This document shows, in pieces, positions 19,956 through 29,518 of a DNA stretch of 64,000 nt. Position 1 is the first letter of the stretch. Each line of letters starts with the position of its first letter. Below the pieces are notes generated by a model. That model did no database searches. It saw nothing but the letters and a program-made list of their open reading frames with translations, and was not told the origin of the DNA. The stretch is from Synechococcus sp. CBW1107 (GTDB lineage Bacteria > Cyanobacteriota > Cyanobacteriia > PCC-6307 > Cyanobiaceae). The stretch covers positions 620,001-684,000 of the forward strand of contig NZ_CP064908.1 of assembly GCF_015841355.1 (NCBI RefSeq), in the 5' to 3' direction. The position numbers and the translations under genes are program-made.

Positions 19956-21110
19956 TCAGGAGCCCTCCCGCATCCGCTCCATGGCCTGATCACAGGCGGC
20001 AGCCAACGCCCCGGTGGAGCGGCCGCTCAGCTCCCAGAGCAGGGCGAGACCGCCAGCCCCCACCCCTTCCTTGACGTAGCCCCGCTCGTAGTCGCGCAGG
20101 GCGGCACTGCGGCAGTGATCAAAGCGGAGGGAGCTGGCAAAGGCCATCGGCTTCACTCCCCAGCGCTCCCCGAGGCGTTCCAGCAGCAGGCTCAGGTCGC
20201 TGCCGGGTTCCTCGGCCACCCAGGCGGTGGTGGCGAGGGCCCCGTGTTCCGCCAGACAGGTGCGCTGGTGGGCCGGCGCCAGGGCCAGAGCCAGGGCCAG
20301 CACGGCGGCCATCTGGCTGCCACCGGCCAGCAGCACCGGCACCCGCCGGCCTGCGGCCCCCAGCAGCACCCCCGCCGCCAGCGCCTGCATCGGGTCCCCC
20401 ACGGCCGCCAGCACCGCCACGGGATCCAGGGCCAGGGATGGACCTGGACCCGTTGCAGCCGCCACTGCCGCCAGCCCCCGAGCCGTGAGCTCGCTCTTGA
20501 GTGCATGGGCCGGCAGACGCAGACTGCCGCTCACCAGGCCCGCAGCCTCCACCCCAAGGCCGGTGAGCACCGCCTGGGCCGTGCTGGTGCCCCCAGGCAC
20601 GCATTCGGCGATCAACACGGGGGGAGGCTCACCGGTCGCGCTGTCGTGGCGCGCCGCAGCCCAGCGGGCAGCCCAGCGCTGGCCCAGGCGCAACAGCCGC
20701 TCCACCCGTTGCCGAGGCATCGCCGCACCGCTGCTGAGGCAGCGGGCCGGTGTGCCGCCCAGGCGCAGATGGGGCACCTCCGGGGCCACTGCGCAGCCCA
20801 GGTCGGCCACCAGGGGCGCCAGGGCCAGCTCCCTGCAGACCACATGGGAAATCAGGGCCGGGCTGACCCCGGCAGGCAGCGGCGGCAGGGCATGGGGGCG
20901 CTGCCCTGACGGACCGAGCAGGAGCAGCTCGGCGTCGGCTGCGGCGGTGCCCAGCCGCACCTCAGGGGTGGCTCCGGCCGCGGAGATTCCCGGCACCGCC
21001 GCAGTGTCGGTCCCGGCGAGCAGCACCAGCACCTGACTGGCGGGCCAGTCGCGCGCCAGGCGTTCGCACCAGCGTCGGGCCTGGTCGGGGTCACCGCAGA
21101 GGCTGATCAA
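19956..21110 (-). CDS. cobT: Nicotinate-nucleotide-dimethylbenzimidazole phosphoribosyltransferase homologue
   Basis: This 384-residue protein matches the archaeal/cyanobacterial CobT-like family that activates the lower-ligand base for cobamide (pseudocobalamin in picocyanobacteria). Motifs are L-I-A-E-C-V-P-G-G-T-S-T-A near 170, D-P-V-A-V-L-A-A-V-G-D-P near 236, the glycine-rich L-L-A-G-G-S-Q-M near 262, and the C-terminal Y-V-K-E-G-V-G-A-G-G. The only start between the upstream stop at 21117 and the body is TTG at 21110. It follows the DUF2232 gene by 6 bases in a minus-strand string from topA. Confidence 0.85.
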   Translation of the reverse strand: MISLCGDPDQARRWCERLARDWPASQVLVLLAGTDTAAVPGISAAGATPEVRLGTAAADAELLLLGPSGQRPHALPPLPAGVSPALISHVVCRELALAPLVADLGCAVAPEVPHLRLGGTPARCLSSGAAMPRQRVERLLRLGQRWAARWAAARHDSATGEPPPVLIAECVPGGTSTAQAVLTGLGVEAAGLVSGSLRLPAHALKSELTARGLAAVAAATGPGPSLALDPVAVLAAVGDPMQALAAGVLLGAAGRRVPVLLAGGSQMAAVLALALALAPAHQRTCLAEHGALATTAWVAEEPGSDLSLLLERLGERWGVKPMAFASSLRFDHCRSAALRDYERGYVKEGVGAGGLALLWELSGRSTGALAAACDQAMERMREGS

Positions 21111-21116
21111 GGGGAA

Positions 21117-21779
21117 TCAGAGGGGATCGAGCGCCACCAGGGAACGCAACAGAGGCGGCGGTTCACTGATCGGGGCCTGCAGCCGGGGAAAGATCCAGTA
21201 CGCCACAGCATGCAGGGCGAGAACGTAGATCAGGTTCTGCACCAGCACCAGCACCAGAGCCATCAGCTGCACCTGCAGCAGGTCAGGGCCGACTCCAAGG
21301 TTGAGCACTGAGCTGAGTCGCTCGAGGACGCCGGCGGCGGCGGCGGTGATCAGCACCCAGAGATTCTCCCCCAGCAGCACGGAGAGCACGGCGACCCGCA
21401 CCAGAAAGCCGGCACTGCCGATCAGCAGGCCCACGCCCCAGGTGAGCCACCAGCTGCGGCGTGCACCCCAGCCCCAGCCCAGCCACAGGGCCAGCAGTCC
21501 GTAGGGGAACAGCACCAGGGGGCCCCGGATCGGGCCCATCAGCGCCACCAGCAGCAGAGACGCCACCACCGCCCCCTCCCAGCCGGGCCTCCAGCCCTGA
21601 CGCACCTGGAGCAGGGCCAGAGGCAGGGGCAGGGCGAGGCGGAACAGGGCTCCGCCCACGGGCAGGTAGTAGAGCCCTGCCCAGAGCAGGGCGGTGGCGG
21701 AGGCCAGATAGGCGGTTTCCACCAGCTGACGGGCCTGGCGGCGGCTGAGGCTGGTGTTGGGAGACGACGGAGGCACCAC
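21117..21779 (-). CDS. DUF2232 family membrane protein
   Basis: This 220-residue integral membrane protein has about six TM segments: a short cytosolic N-terminus (S-R-R-Q-A-R-Q-L-V-E-T), helices at roughly 22-45, 65-85, 88-106, 108-135, 138-155 and 172-200. A central V-L-S-V-L-L-G-E-N loop fits the DUF2232/YybS-like family of predicted energy-coupling type membrane components. The role is unknown. It lies between a small lipoprotein gene (8-base gap) and cobT (6-base gap), so a link to vitamin B12 transport or metabolism is possible but only inferred from position. Confidence 0.78.
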   Translation of the reverse strand: MVPPSSPNTSLSRRQARQLVETAYLASATALLWAGLYYLPVGGALFRLALPLPLALLQVRQGWRPGWEGAVVASLLLVALMGPIRGPLVLFPYGLLALWLGWGWGARRSWWLTWGVGLLIGSAGFLVRVAVLSVLLGENLWVLITAAAAGVLERLSSVLNLGVGPDLLQVQLMALVLVLVQNLIYVLALHAVAYWIFPRLQAPISEPPPLLRSLVALDPL

Positions 21780-21787
21780 AGCGGAAC

Positions 21788-22315
21788 TCAGCGGGGGGCC
21801 GGGGCGGGGCTGGAGGCTGGGGCGGCGGGGCTGGTGCCTGCGGCAGCGGCGGAGCGGCCCCCATCGGCGGGCATCCGCTCGATCGTCTCCACTTCGAAGC
21901 TCACCCCAGCGGCCCGCAGGGCCTCGGTGACCGCCTCGGCGGGGGCGGAGGGGTCAGCCCCAGGCAGCTTGATGGTGATCCGGTAGGCGGCGGAGCCGGC
22001 GGTCGGCTTGACGGGCCTGGAGGCGACAGCCCCATCAGGCTTGGCCGCACCGCTGGCAGGAGCCGCAGCCGCCGGCGGGGAAGGCGCAGGCAGCGCAGTG
22101 GACGGAGACGACGTCGACGGAGACGTCGCGGCGGCTGGTCCGCCGACCGGGCCGGCCCCTGAAGATCCGGAGGCCGTGCCTGCGGCCGCGGGCGTGGCCG
22201 GTGTCCCGAAGCTGCCGGAGAGTCGCTCACCCAGGGGTGTGCCGCTGCAGGCGGCCAGGGAGGTGGTCAGGACGGCCGCCAACCCCACCAGGCTCAGACC
22301 ACGGGCGAGGGGCAT
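21788..22315 (-). CDS. Small Ala/Pro/Ser-rich lipoprotein of unknown function
   Basis: This is a 175-residue predicted lipoprotein. The signal is residues 1-22 with the lipobox L-A-A-C. A long disordered Ala/Ser/Pro/Thr stretch (about 35-105) follows. A compact segment at about 108-150 (A-Y-R-I-T-I-K-L-P-G-A-D, then A-V-T-E-A-L-R-A-A-G-V-S-F-E-V-E-T-I-E-R-M-P) looks like a small alpha/beta domain. The tail is again Ala/Pro-rich. I know no function. The ATG overlaps the topA stop as TGATG, so it is translationally coupled to topA. Confidence 0.72.
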   Translation of the reverse strand: MPLARGLSLVGLAAVLTTSLAACSGTPLGERLSGSFGTPATPAAAGTASGSSGAGPVGGPAAATSPSTSSPSTALPAPSPPAAAAPASGAAKPDGAVASRPVKPTAGSAAYRITIKLPGADPSAPAEAVTEALRAAGVSFEVETIERMPADGGRSAAAAGTSPAAPASSPAPAPR

Positions 22316-25068
22316 CAGCCCTGGCCGGCCTGGATGATCCGCACCGCGCTGGCCCTGGGGCGGCCAGTCTTGGTGGTGGTGGGACTCTTGGGTTTGCCGG
22401 CGGCGTCGGCTTTGGGCTTGGGTTGAGCTTTGGGCTTGGCCTTCGACGCGGTGGTGGCCTTGGTGGCGGCGGCTTTCGTTGTGCCGGCCTTGGCGGTCCT
22501 GCCGGTCTTGCCCTTGCCGCTGCTGGCCTTGGCCGCCAGCAACGCCACGGCCTGCTCCAGGGTGATGTCCTCGGAGCCGGTGCCCTCGGGCAGGGAGGCG
22601 TTGACCTTGCCCTGCTTCACATAGAGGCCATAGGGGCCATCGAAGACCTGGACGGGTTCGCTCGCTCCTTCGGGGGTGCCCAGATCCTTCAGGGCCGTGC
22701 GACCGCCCCGCCCACGCTTGGGCATGGCCAGCAGCTCCAGGGCCCGAGAGAGGCCCACCATCAGCACATCGTCCTCGGCCTTGAGCGACCGGTAATCCTT
22801 TTCGCCCTTGCCCTTGTCATGCACCACATAGGGACCGAAGCGCCCCAGCCCCGCCTGCACCTTGCCGCCTTCGGGGTGCTCCCCCAGCAACCTCGGCAGC
22901 CGCAGCAGGCCGAGGGCATCCTCAAGGCTGAGCTCCTCGGGCTTGATGCCCTTGGGAAGGGATGCCCGCTTCGGCTTGGGTGTCTCGTCGCTGACCTGGC
23001 CCCGCTGGAGGTACGGGCCGTACTGACCGAAGAGCAGGTAGATCGCGTCGCCGGTTTCCGGATCGACGCCGATCGATTCCGGGCCTTCGCTCTTCTGGCG
23101 CAGGATCAGCTCGGCCTGCTCACCGTCAAGTTCTCCCGGAGTGATCTCCTGGGGCAGGGTGGCCTTGATCAGCTCCTCGCTGCCGTCATCGCCCACCTTC
23201 CTGGCCTCGAGATAGGCACCGAAGCGGCCGATCCGCACCACGCAGGGCAGCCCCTCCAGCTCGATCGTGCGCGAGACGGTGGGGTCGATGTCGTCCTCCC
23301 GCTGCTGCACCTGGGTCTCCAGGCCCTTCTCACCCTTGTAGAAGTCCGTGAGGTAGGGGAGCCACTCCAGCTTGCCGGTGGAGATCTCGTCCAGGCTCGA
23401 CTCCATCCTGGCGGTGAAGCTGGTGTCCACCAGATCGGGGAAATGGCCCTCCAGCAGAGCGGTCACGGCAAAGGCCGTGAAGCTGGGAGTCAGGGCATTC
23501 CCCGCGAGGGTGGCGTATCCCCGATCGATGATCGTGCCGATGATGCTGGCGTAGGTGGATGGGCGGCCGATGCCCTCCTTCTCCAGCATCTTGACCAGCG
23601 CGGCCTCGCTGTAGCGCGCCGGCGGCTGGGTCTGGTGGCCGAGGGCTTCCACGCCCGCGCACTCGGGCCGGTCATCGACGGCGAGGGACGGCAGAAGCAC
23701 CTCCTGGCCTTCGAGGGCGGCCTCGGGATCGTCGCTGCCCTCCACATAGGCCCGGAAGAACCCGGGGAAATCGATGCGCTTGCCGCTGGCGCGGAAGCTG
23801 GCGTCCGCCACCTTCAGCTCCACGCTCAGCATCGTCAGCCGCGCCTCGGCCATCTGGGAGGCCACGGTCCGCTTCCAGATCAGTTCGTAGAGAGCCAGAT
23901 CCTTGCCGTCCAGGCCAGTGTCCCTGGGGGTGCGGAAGGCGTCACCGGAGGGGCGGATCGCCTCGTGGGCCTCCTGGGCGTTGCGGGCCTTGGTGGTGAA
24001 TTGCCGGGGCGCCGGGCTCAGATACTCGGCACCGTACTTCTCGCTGACGCAGGCGCGGGCGGCATTGATCGCCTGATCGGAGAGATGCACCGAGTCGGTG
24101 CGCATGTAGGTGATGAAGCCACGCTCGTAGAGGCCCTGGGCGGTGCGCATGGTGTCGCGGGCCGAGAGGCGCAGCTTGCGGTTGGCCTCCTGCTGCAGGG
24201 TGCTGGTGGTGAAGGGCGGCACCGGCTTGCGTGTGGTGGGCTTGGCTTCCACCTCAGCCACCCGCCAGGGCTGGCTGAGCACCGTTTCGCGCAGGCTGCG
24301 GGCTTCCGATTCCTCCAGCAGGCGCACCTTGCTGCCGGCCTTGAGGGCTCCGGTGGTTTCATCGAAATCCGAGCCGCCGGCGATCTTCTCGCCGCCGACA
24401 TGGGTGAGCCTGGCCTCGAAAGCGCTGCCGTCGTGCTCCAGGCGGGCCTTGAGATCCCAGTACGACCCGCTGCGGAAGGCCCGGCGGGCACGCTCCCGCT
24501 GGACCAGCAGCCGCACCGCCACCGACTGCACCCGGCCGGCGGAAAGCCCCCAGGCCACCTTCTTCCAGAGCAGGGGCGAGAGGGTGTACCCCACCAACCG
24601 GTCCAGGATGCGGCGGGTCTCCTGGGCATGGACGAGCTCCATGTCGAGGTCGCGGGTCTCCTCGAGGGCGCGGCCGATGGCCTCCTTGGTGATCTCGTGA
24701 AACACCATCCGCTTCACGGGCACCTTGGGGTTCAGAAGCTCGCGAAGGTGCCAGCTGATGCTCTCCCCCTCCCGGTCCTCGTCCGTGGCCAGCAGCAGCT
24801 GATCGGCACCTTTGAGGGCCTCCTTCAGCTCCTTGACGACTTTCTTCTTGTCCTTCGGAACCACGTAGAGCGGTTCGAACTGGTGGGCGGTGTTGACGCC
24901 GAGGTTGGCCCACTTCTCGCCCTTGTGGGCCGCCGGAATCTCACTGGCGTTGTTGGGCAGGTCACGCACGTGTCCCATCGACGCCTCGACCCGGAAATCC
25001 TTCGGCAGATAGCCGCGGATGGTGCGGGCCTTGGTGGGGCTCTCGACGATGACCAGCGTGTGCGCCAC
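22315..25068 (-). CDS. topA: DNA topoisomerase I
   Basis: This 917-residue type IA topoisomerase relaxes negative supercoils. The Toprim domain begins at once (V-I-V-E-S-P-T-K-A, then D-E-D-R-E-G-E near 100). The catalytic Tyr is in F-I-T-Y-M-R-T-D-S at about 317. The C-terminal part has repeated single-strand-binding modules (for example near 685 and 745, G-R-F-G-P-Y-V patterns) in place of zinc fingers. The last 90 residues are a Lys/Ala/Thr-rich disordered tail. The start is GTG 25068, giving V-A-H-T-L-V-I-V; frame upstream to 25137 has no family similarity. It is divergent from ndhB. Confidence 0.96.
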   Translation of the reverse strand: MAHTLVIVESPTKARTIRGYLPKDFRVEASMGHVRDLPNNASEIPAAHKGEKWANLGVNTAHQFEPLYVVPKDKKKVVKELKEALKGADQLLLATDEDREGESISWHLRELLNPKVPVKRMVFHEITKEAIGRALEETRDLDMELVHAQETRRILDRLVGYTLSPLLWKKVAWGLSAGRVQSVAVRLLVQRERARRAFRSGSYWDLKARLEHDGSAFEARLTHVGGEKIAGGSDFDETTGALKAGSKVRLLEESEARSLRETVLSQPWRVAEVEAKPTTRKPVPPFTTSTLQQEANRKLRLSARDTMRTAQGLYERGFITYMRTDSVHLSDQAINAARACVSEKYGAEYLSPAPRQFTTKARNAQEAHEAIRPSGDAFRTPRDTGLDGKDLALYELIWKRTVASQMAEARLTMLSVELKVADASFRASGKRIDFPGFFRAYVEGSDDPEAALEGQEVLLPSLAVDDRPECAGVEALGHQTQPPARYSEAALVKMLEKEGIGRPSTYASIIGTIIDRGYATLAGNALTPSFTAFAVTALLEGHFPDLVDTSFTARMESSLDEISTGKLEWLPYLTDFYKGEKGLETQVQQREDDIDPTVSRTIELEGLPCVVRIGRFGAYLEARKVGDDGSEELIKATLPQEITPGELDGEQAELILRQKSEGPESIGVDPETGDAIYLLFGQYGPYLQRGQVSDETPKPKRASLPKGIKPEELSLEDALGLLRLPRLLGEHPEGGKVQAGLGRFGPYVVHDKGKGEKDYRSLKAEDDVLMVGLSRALELLAMPKRGRGGRTALKDLGTPEGASEPVQVFDGPYGLYVKQGKVNASLPEGTGSEDITLEQAVALLAAKASSGKGKTGRTAKAGTTKAAATKATTASKAKPKAQPKPKADAAGKPKSPTTTKTGRPRASAVRIIQAGQG

Positions 25069-25190
25069 AGGCAGGCATGAACCGGTTCCCTCTTTATCGC
25101 ATCGGGGGGCCGCCCTGCCGAAGCGGCTGCCCAACACGCCCTGCCATCGCGGCTACAGTCCGCACCATCACGCCCTGCCATAGACCAGTG
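25069..25190. other. Divergent intergenic region between topA and ndhB
   Basis: These 122 bases must contain the leftward promoter of topA and the rightward promoter of ndhB. I see a GC-rich stretch with no clear -10 hexamer or inverted repeat. The short repeat CACGCCCTGCCAT appears twice (near 25136 and 25169), spaced about 33 bases, which could be a binding site or a chance duplication. Confidence 0.4.
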
Positions 25191-26756
25191 ATGTCGGTGT
25201 TTTGCGCCTTGGCCGGTGGAGGAGCCCCGGTCATCACGGCCCTGCAGCTCAACGCCGGCGCCATCGCTCCCGAGACCGCCGTGCTCGTGGCCCTCCTGGC
25301 CTGCCTTCTGGTGGATCTGGCCGGGGAGGAGGCCGCCAGCCGCTGGGTTCCGCCCATCTGCTACGGGGGCCTGGGCACGGCCCTGGTCCTGCTGGCCCTG
25401 CAGTGGAACGCTCCCCTGGAGCCCTCGTTCCTTGGCTCCTTCCTGGCCGACAACCTGGCGGTCGCCTTCCGCGGAGTCGTGGCCGCCTCCACCCTGCTCT
25501 CCCTGCTGATCAGCTGGCGCTACGTCGAACGCAGCGGAACACCGGTCGGGGAGTACGCCGCGATCCTGCTGGCGGCAACCCTGGGGGCGATGTTCCTCTG
25601 CGGCGCCACCGATCTGGTGAGCATCTTCATCTCTCTGGAAACCCTCTCGGTCTCGAGCTACCTGCTCTCCGGCTACATGAAGAGGGATGCCCGGTCCGGG
25701 GAAGCGGCCCTCAAGTACCTCCTCGTTGGCTCAGCCGCCGCGGCGGTGTTCCTCTACGGCGCCTCGCTCCTCTATGGCCTCACCGGCGGCGAAACCAGCC
25801 TGGAGGCCGTCGGCCTGGCCCTGCAGACCAGCGCCACTCCCGTCACGGCCCTGGCCCTGGTGTTCGTGCTCGCCACGGTGGCCTTCAAGATCGCGGCAGT
25901 GCCCTTCCACCAATGGACCCCGGATGTCTATGAGGGCTCACCGACCCCCGTGGTCGCGTTTCTGTCGGTGGGCTCCAAGGCGGCCGGTTTCGCCCTGGCC
26001 CTGCGGCTGCTGGTGGGCTGCTTCGAGAGCTTCGATGCCCAGTGGAAGGTGCTGTTCACGGTGCTGGCGGTCCTGAGCATGACCCTGGGCAACGTGGTGG
26101 CCCTGGCGCAGACCTCGATGAAGCGCATGCTGGCCTACAGCTCCATCGGTCAGGCCGGATTCGTGATGATCGGGCTGGTCTGCGGCACCGAGGATGGCTA
26201 CGCCGCGATGGTGCTCTATATGGCGGCCTATCTGTTCATGAACCTGGGCGCTTTCGCCTGCATCATTCTCTTTTCCCTGCGCACCGGCAGCGACCGCATC
26301 TCGGATTACGCCGGTCTGTATCAGAAGGATCCCCTCATCACTCTGGGGCTGAGCCTCTGCCTGCTCTCCCTGGGCGGAATCCCCCCGATGCTCGGTTTCT
26401 TCGGCAAGATCTATCTCTTCTTCGCCGGCTGGGCCGACCAGCAATACCTCCTGGTGGTGGTCGGCCTGATCACGTCGGTGGTGTCGATCTACTACTACAT
26501 CTCCGTGATCAAGATGATGGTGGTGAAGGAACCCCAGGAAGCCTCGGATGTGGTGAAGGCCTATCCGGAGATCAGTTGGAGCCTCGCTGGGATGCAACCC
26601 CTGAGGGCCGCTCTGGTGGGCTGCGTGCTGGTGACCGCCATCGGTGGAATCCTCTCCAATCCGTTGTTCACCTGGGCCAATGCGGCTGTGTCGGGAACGC
26701 CGATGCTGCAGCACGCCATCGCGGCCAGTGAATCCGCCGCCGCCGCCCTGGGATGA
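25191..26756 (+). CDS. ndhB: NAD(P)H-quinone oxidoreductase subunit 2
   Basis: This 521-residue, 14-TM antiporter-like subunit of thylakoid NDH-1 complexes serves respiration, cyclic electron flow and CO2 uptake. Signature segments include [11 protein letters not shown] near 147, L-K-Y-L-L-V-G-S near 175, [12 protein letters not shown] near 230, and [11 protein letters not shown] near 315. The N-terminus is a short hydrophobic stretch; ATG 25191 is the first family-consistent start. The stop overlaps the next ATG (ATGA), so the ABC ATPase is likely co-transcribed. Confidence 0.97.
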   Translation: MSVFCALAGGGAPVITALQLNAGAIAPETAVLVALLACLLVDLAGEEAASRWVPPICYGGLGTALVLLALQWNAPLEPSFLGSFLADNLAVAFRGVVAASTLLSLLISWRYVERSGTPVGEYAAILLAATLGAMFLCGATDLVSIFISLETLSVSSYLLSGYMKRDARSGEAALKYLLVGSAAAAVFLYGASLLYGLTGGETSLEAVGLALQTSATPVTALALVFVLATVAFKIAAVPFHQWTPDVYEGSPTPVVAFLSVGSKAAGFALALRLLVGCFESFDAQWKVLFTVLAVLSMTLGNVVALAQTSMKRMLAYSSIGQAGFVMIGLVCGTEDGYAAMVLYMAAYLFMNLGAFACIILFSLRTGSDRISDYAGLYQKDPLITLGLSLCLLSLGGIPPMLGFFGKIYLFFAGWADQQYLLVVVGLITSVVSIYYYISVIKMMVVKEPQEASDVVKAYPEISWSLAGMQPLRAALVGCVLVTAIGGILSNPLFTWANAAVSGTPMLQHAIAASESAAAALG

Positions 26757-27484
26757 GCGGACAGGGCGCCCCAGTCACGTCAACTCGTCCCGGCCCCAGT
26801 CCGGTGCCACAGGGAGAACCTGTGGCTCGCCTCGAGCACATCACCAAGATCTATGGATCCGGAGATACGGAGGTGAGGGCCCTCGACGACCTCTGCCTCA
26901 CCGTCCAGCCGGGAGACTATCTCGCCGTGATGGGCACCTCCGGGTCGGGGAAAAGTACAGCTATGAACATCATTGGCTGTCTCGATCGCCCCACCTCCGG
27001 CACCTACCTGCTGCGGGGGATTCCAGTGGAGCAACTCGATGACGACGCCCTCGCGGACCTGCGCAACCGCAGTCTCGGCTTCGTGTTCCAGCAATTCCAC
27101 CTGCTGCCGCAGATGAGTGCGCTCGACAATGTGATCCTGCCGATGGTCTATGCCGGCATTCCCGCCAGGGAGCGTCGCGAACGGGCCGTGGCGGCCCTGG
27201 AACGGGTGGGGCTGGCCCAGCGCCTGCGCAACAAGCCCAACGAACTCTCAGGGGGACAGCAGCAGAGGGTGGCAGTGGCCCGGGCGATCATCAACCAGCC
27301 GGCCCTGCTGCTGGCCGATGAGCCCACCGGTGCTCTCGATTCGCACACCACCCAGGAGGTGCTGGAGATTTTCGATGATCTCCATCGCCAGGGCATGACG
27401 GTGGTATTGGTCACCCACGAGGACGACGTGGCCGCACGGGCCCAGCGCGTGGTTCATTTCCGCGACGGCCGCATCGCTGACTGA
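26753..27484 (+). CDS. ABC transporter ATP-binding protein (MacB/LolD/DevA-like)
   Basis: This 243-residue ATPase of the MacB/LolD/DevA family usually drives permeases that export lipoproteins, glycolipids or peptides. Walker [10 protein letters not shown] is at about 61-69, the signature L-S-G-G-Q-Q-Q-R at about 163, Walker [14 protein letters not shown] at about 182, and the H-loop V-T-H-E-D-D. The first 22 residues are a Pro/Ser-rich extension. No permease or adaptor gene is next to it. It overlaps ndhB by ATGA and converges on the M23 peptidase with 28 bases between stops. Confidence 0.9.
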   Translation: MSGQGAPVTSTRPGPSPVPQGEPVARLEHITKIYGSGDTEVRALDDLCLTVQPGDYLAVMGTSGSGKSTAMNIIGCLDRPTSGTYLLRGIPVEQLDDDALADLRNRSLGFVFQQFHLLPQMSALDNVILPMVYAGIPARERRERAVAALERVGLAQRLRNKPNELSGGQQQRVAVARAIINQPALLLADEPTGALDSHTTQEVLEIFDDLHRQGMTVVLVTHEDDVAARAQRVVHFRDGRIAD

Positions 27485-27512
27485 ATCGACGGACCCAGAA
27501 TCCGCCAGCAGA

Positions 27513-28691
27513 TCAGCCTGCCGTCTGGGCCGGGGCCACAGGCCGCTCCAGGCTCTGCAGCAGCTGGCCCATCAGCAGGGCGATGGCATCGGGGCCACCG
27601 ACCTCCGAACCACCGGGATCGAGCATGCCCGGATCAACGGCCACCCAGCCGCCATTCTCCGGCAGCCGCAGTTCGAAGTGGAGGTGCGGACCCGTGCTCA
27701 GGCCGGTGCTGCCCACCCGTCCGATCACCGCTCCCTGCTTCACCAGTTCCCCTTCTTTGACGTACAGCTCAGAGAGGTGCCCGTAGAGCGTGCGGCGCAG
27801 GGGGTTCCTGTGCTCGATCTCAACCGCCAGTCCATAGCCGCCCGCCACACCACTGCTCACCACCCGCCCGGAGAGGGCTGACACCACGGGAGTGCCTTCC
27901 GGAGCCGCCAGGTCCTTCCCGGCGTGCATCAGCCAGCTGCCCAGCACCGGATGCAGGCGCCAGCCGAAGCCGCTGGTGGTGACGGCGGAGCCGATCAGGG
28001 GGAAGAGTAGCCCGCGGTTGCCATTGCCTGCCAGGGGGGCAGGGCGGGGGGTGACACCGAAGACATCACTGAGGCGGAAACTGCCGCCGGCACCGGAGAG
28101 AAGCGCCGAGACAGGCACGGTGATCGGCGGGAGGGGCATGCCGTCACTGCCGAGGCGGCCCATGCCGGCCATCAGAGCTCCGCTGGACGTGCCGCCATCC
28201 TCGAGCAGTTCCGCCTCGAGGGGATTGCGCCCGCGCCAGCGCACGGACACCCCGGTGCGGCACTCCTGCTCGGAGAGAGCCCCACTGCTGCAGGCCTGCT
28301 GATGGGCCGGCAGCTGAGCGGGCCGCAGGGCACCGGAGGACTGGACTCTGCTGCGCTCGGCAGGGGTGACGATCCCCTGGCGCACCAGTTCATCCAGCGA
28401 CTGATCAAAGCGACGGGTCCTGGCCTGGGGAACCCGGTCGAAGCTCGGCTTCAGGGCTGCCGGGGGATCGGCCGGGCGAGGGGACAGGGCACGGGGAGCT
28501 GGCGCCTGCGGAGCCTCCACCGGGGGCGGCGGGGTCGGAGATGCGGCTGGGGCGGGCGGCTCCACAGGGGCCACCAACTCGGCCGGAGGCTGCAACTGGG
28601 CCAGGCTCAGGGGGGCCGATGCCAGCACCAGCGAGCCCAGCAGCAGGCGGGAAGGCCAGGGGTAGCGACGCAAACCGGAATTCGAGCTCAT
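27513..28691 (-). CDS. Secreted M23 family metallopeptidase
   Basis: This 392-residue peptidoglycan-directed peptidase, or LytM-type regulator, acts in the periplasm. A signal peptide covers about 1-31 (S-R-L-L-L-G-S-L-V-L-A-S-A-P-L-S-L-A), then a Pro-rich linker at about 32-85. The catalytic domain is at about 240-350: zinc ligands in M-H-A-G-K-D (H...D) and in G-P-H-L-H-F-E-L, the full active M23 set. A central region with two Cys (C-S-S-G-A-L-S-E-Q-E-C) may form a disulfide. Its neighbours are birA upstream and the ABC ATPase convergent downstream. Confidence 0.9.
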   Translation of the reverse strand: MSSNSGLRRYPWPSRLLLGSLVLASAPLSLAQLQPPAELVAPVEPPAPAASPTPPPPVEAPQAPAPRALSPRPADPPAALKPSFDRVPQARTRRFDQSLDELVRQGIVTPAERSRVQSSGALRPAQLPAHQQACSSGALSEQECRTGVSVRWRGRNPLEAELLEDGGTSSGALMAGMGRLGSDGMPLPPITVPVSALLSGAGGSFRLSDVFGVTPRPAPLAGNGNRGLLFPLIGSAVTTSGFGWRLHPVLGSWLMHAGKDLAAPEGTPVVSALSGRVVSSGVAGGYGLAVEIEHRNPLRRTLYGHLSELYVKEGELVKQGAVIGRVGSTGLSTGPHLHFELRLPENGGWVAVDPGMLDPGGSEVGGPDAIALLMGQLLQSLERPVAPAQTAG

Positions 28692-28755
28692 CAGCAGGAG
28701 CTTAAGGAAGACCGTCAGTGTTCAGCCGCACAACTGACCCCTGCCAGCGAAGGGC

Positions 28756-29511
28756 TCAGAAGCTGCGCCTGAGCACGATCCGCTCGTCAGCGCGACTCAG
28801 CAGCAGACCCCCATCCACGCTCAGGCCCTCCACGTTCCAGCGGTCCTGGCGATAGGCCACCCCCTCCGCGGGCACCAGCAGGCGCCGTTCAGCCAGGTTG
28901 CGCACCAACTCGGCGTCGGTGCTGTTGGACACCGCCCATTCCAGTGCGGTGAGCACGCGAGCCGCCAGGCACGGCACATCGCTGGCCGCGGTACGACGCC
29001 CGAGAGCTTCGCGCAGGCTGATCGCCCCGGGCGGCACCCTGTTGTGTCCATTGAGACCCACCCCCACCCGAGCCAGACGAATCGTGGCCCCACGCAGGCT
29101 GAGGCGCGGCAGCAGGCCCGCCAGCTTGCGCCCCTCCACCAGGAGATCGTTCGGCCATTTGAGCTGCACGGTCAGGCCCAGTGCTTCGAGCTGCAGGGCC
29201 AGTCCCACCGCCACACCCAGCCCCAGTGCCGCACCGGTGGCGGGTTCCTCAGGCCAGGGAAGGGCTGCGCTGAGCCACACCCCGCCCGGCGGTGAGATCC
29301 AGGGCCGGCCCCGCTGGCCATGGCCGAACCGCTGGTGGCCGGCCAGCAGCGCCACAGGAGCCTGACCGCCGGAGGCCAGCACCTGGTCGAGCCTCTGCTC
29401 GGTGCTGCCGCAGCAGGGCCACCACAGGAGCCGCCAGGGCAGCCGCGGCGCCGTGGCCCTCAGCGGCCGGGCACCCTGCTGGAGACGTGCCGCCTGAATC
29501 CGGCCGATCAC
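28756..29511 (-). CDS. birA: Biotin-[acetyl-CoA-carboxylase] ligase (short form)
   Basis: This 251-residue enzyme makes biotinyl-AMP and transfers biotin to AccB. It lacks the N-terminal helix-turn-helix of E. coli BirA, so it should not act as a repressor. Motifs are H-G-Q-R-G-R-P-W-I-S-P near 64, G-V-W-L-S-A near 77, and L-K-W-P-N-D-L-L-V at about 117. The C-terminal domain is short but present. The start is GTG at 29511 (M-I-G-R-I-Q). The aminotransferase gene ends 7 bases upstream on the same strand. Confidence 0.9.
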   Translation of the reverse strand: MIGRIQAARLQQGARPLRATAPRLPWRLLWWPCCGSTEQRLDQVLASGGQAPVALLAGHQRFGHGQRGRPWISPPGGVWLSAALPWPEEPATGAALGLGVAVGLALQLEALGLTVQLKWPNDLLVEGRKLAGLLPRLSLRGATIRLARVGVGLNGHNRVPPGAISLREALGRRTAASDVPCLAARVLTALEWAVSNSTDAELVRNLAERRLLVPAEGVAYRQDRWNVEGLSVDGGLLLSRADERIVLRRSF

Positions 29512-29518
29512 GTTGTTC

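Noticed and set aside
22201-25080. 959-codon open frame on the plus strand opposite topA
   Set aside because: It mirrors topA exactly, its composition is Gly/Ala/Leu/His-rich with no domain, and topA is certain from its motifs. It is a GC-codon shadow.
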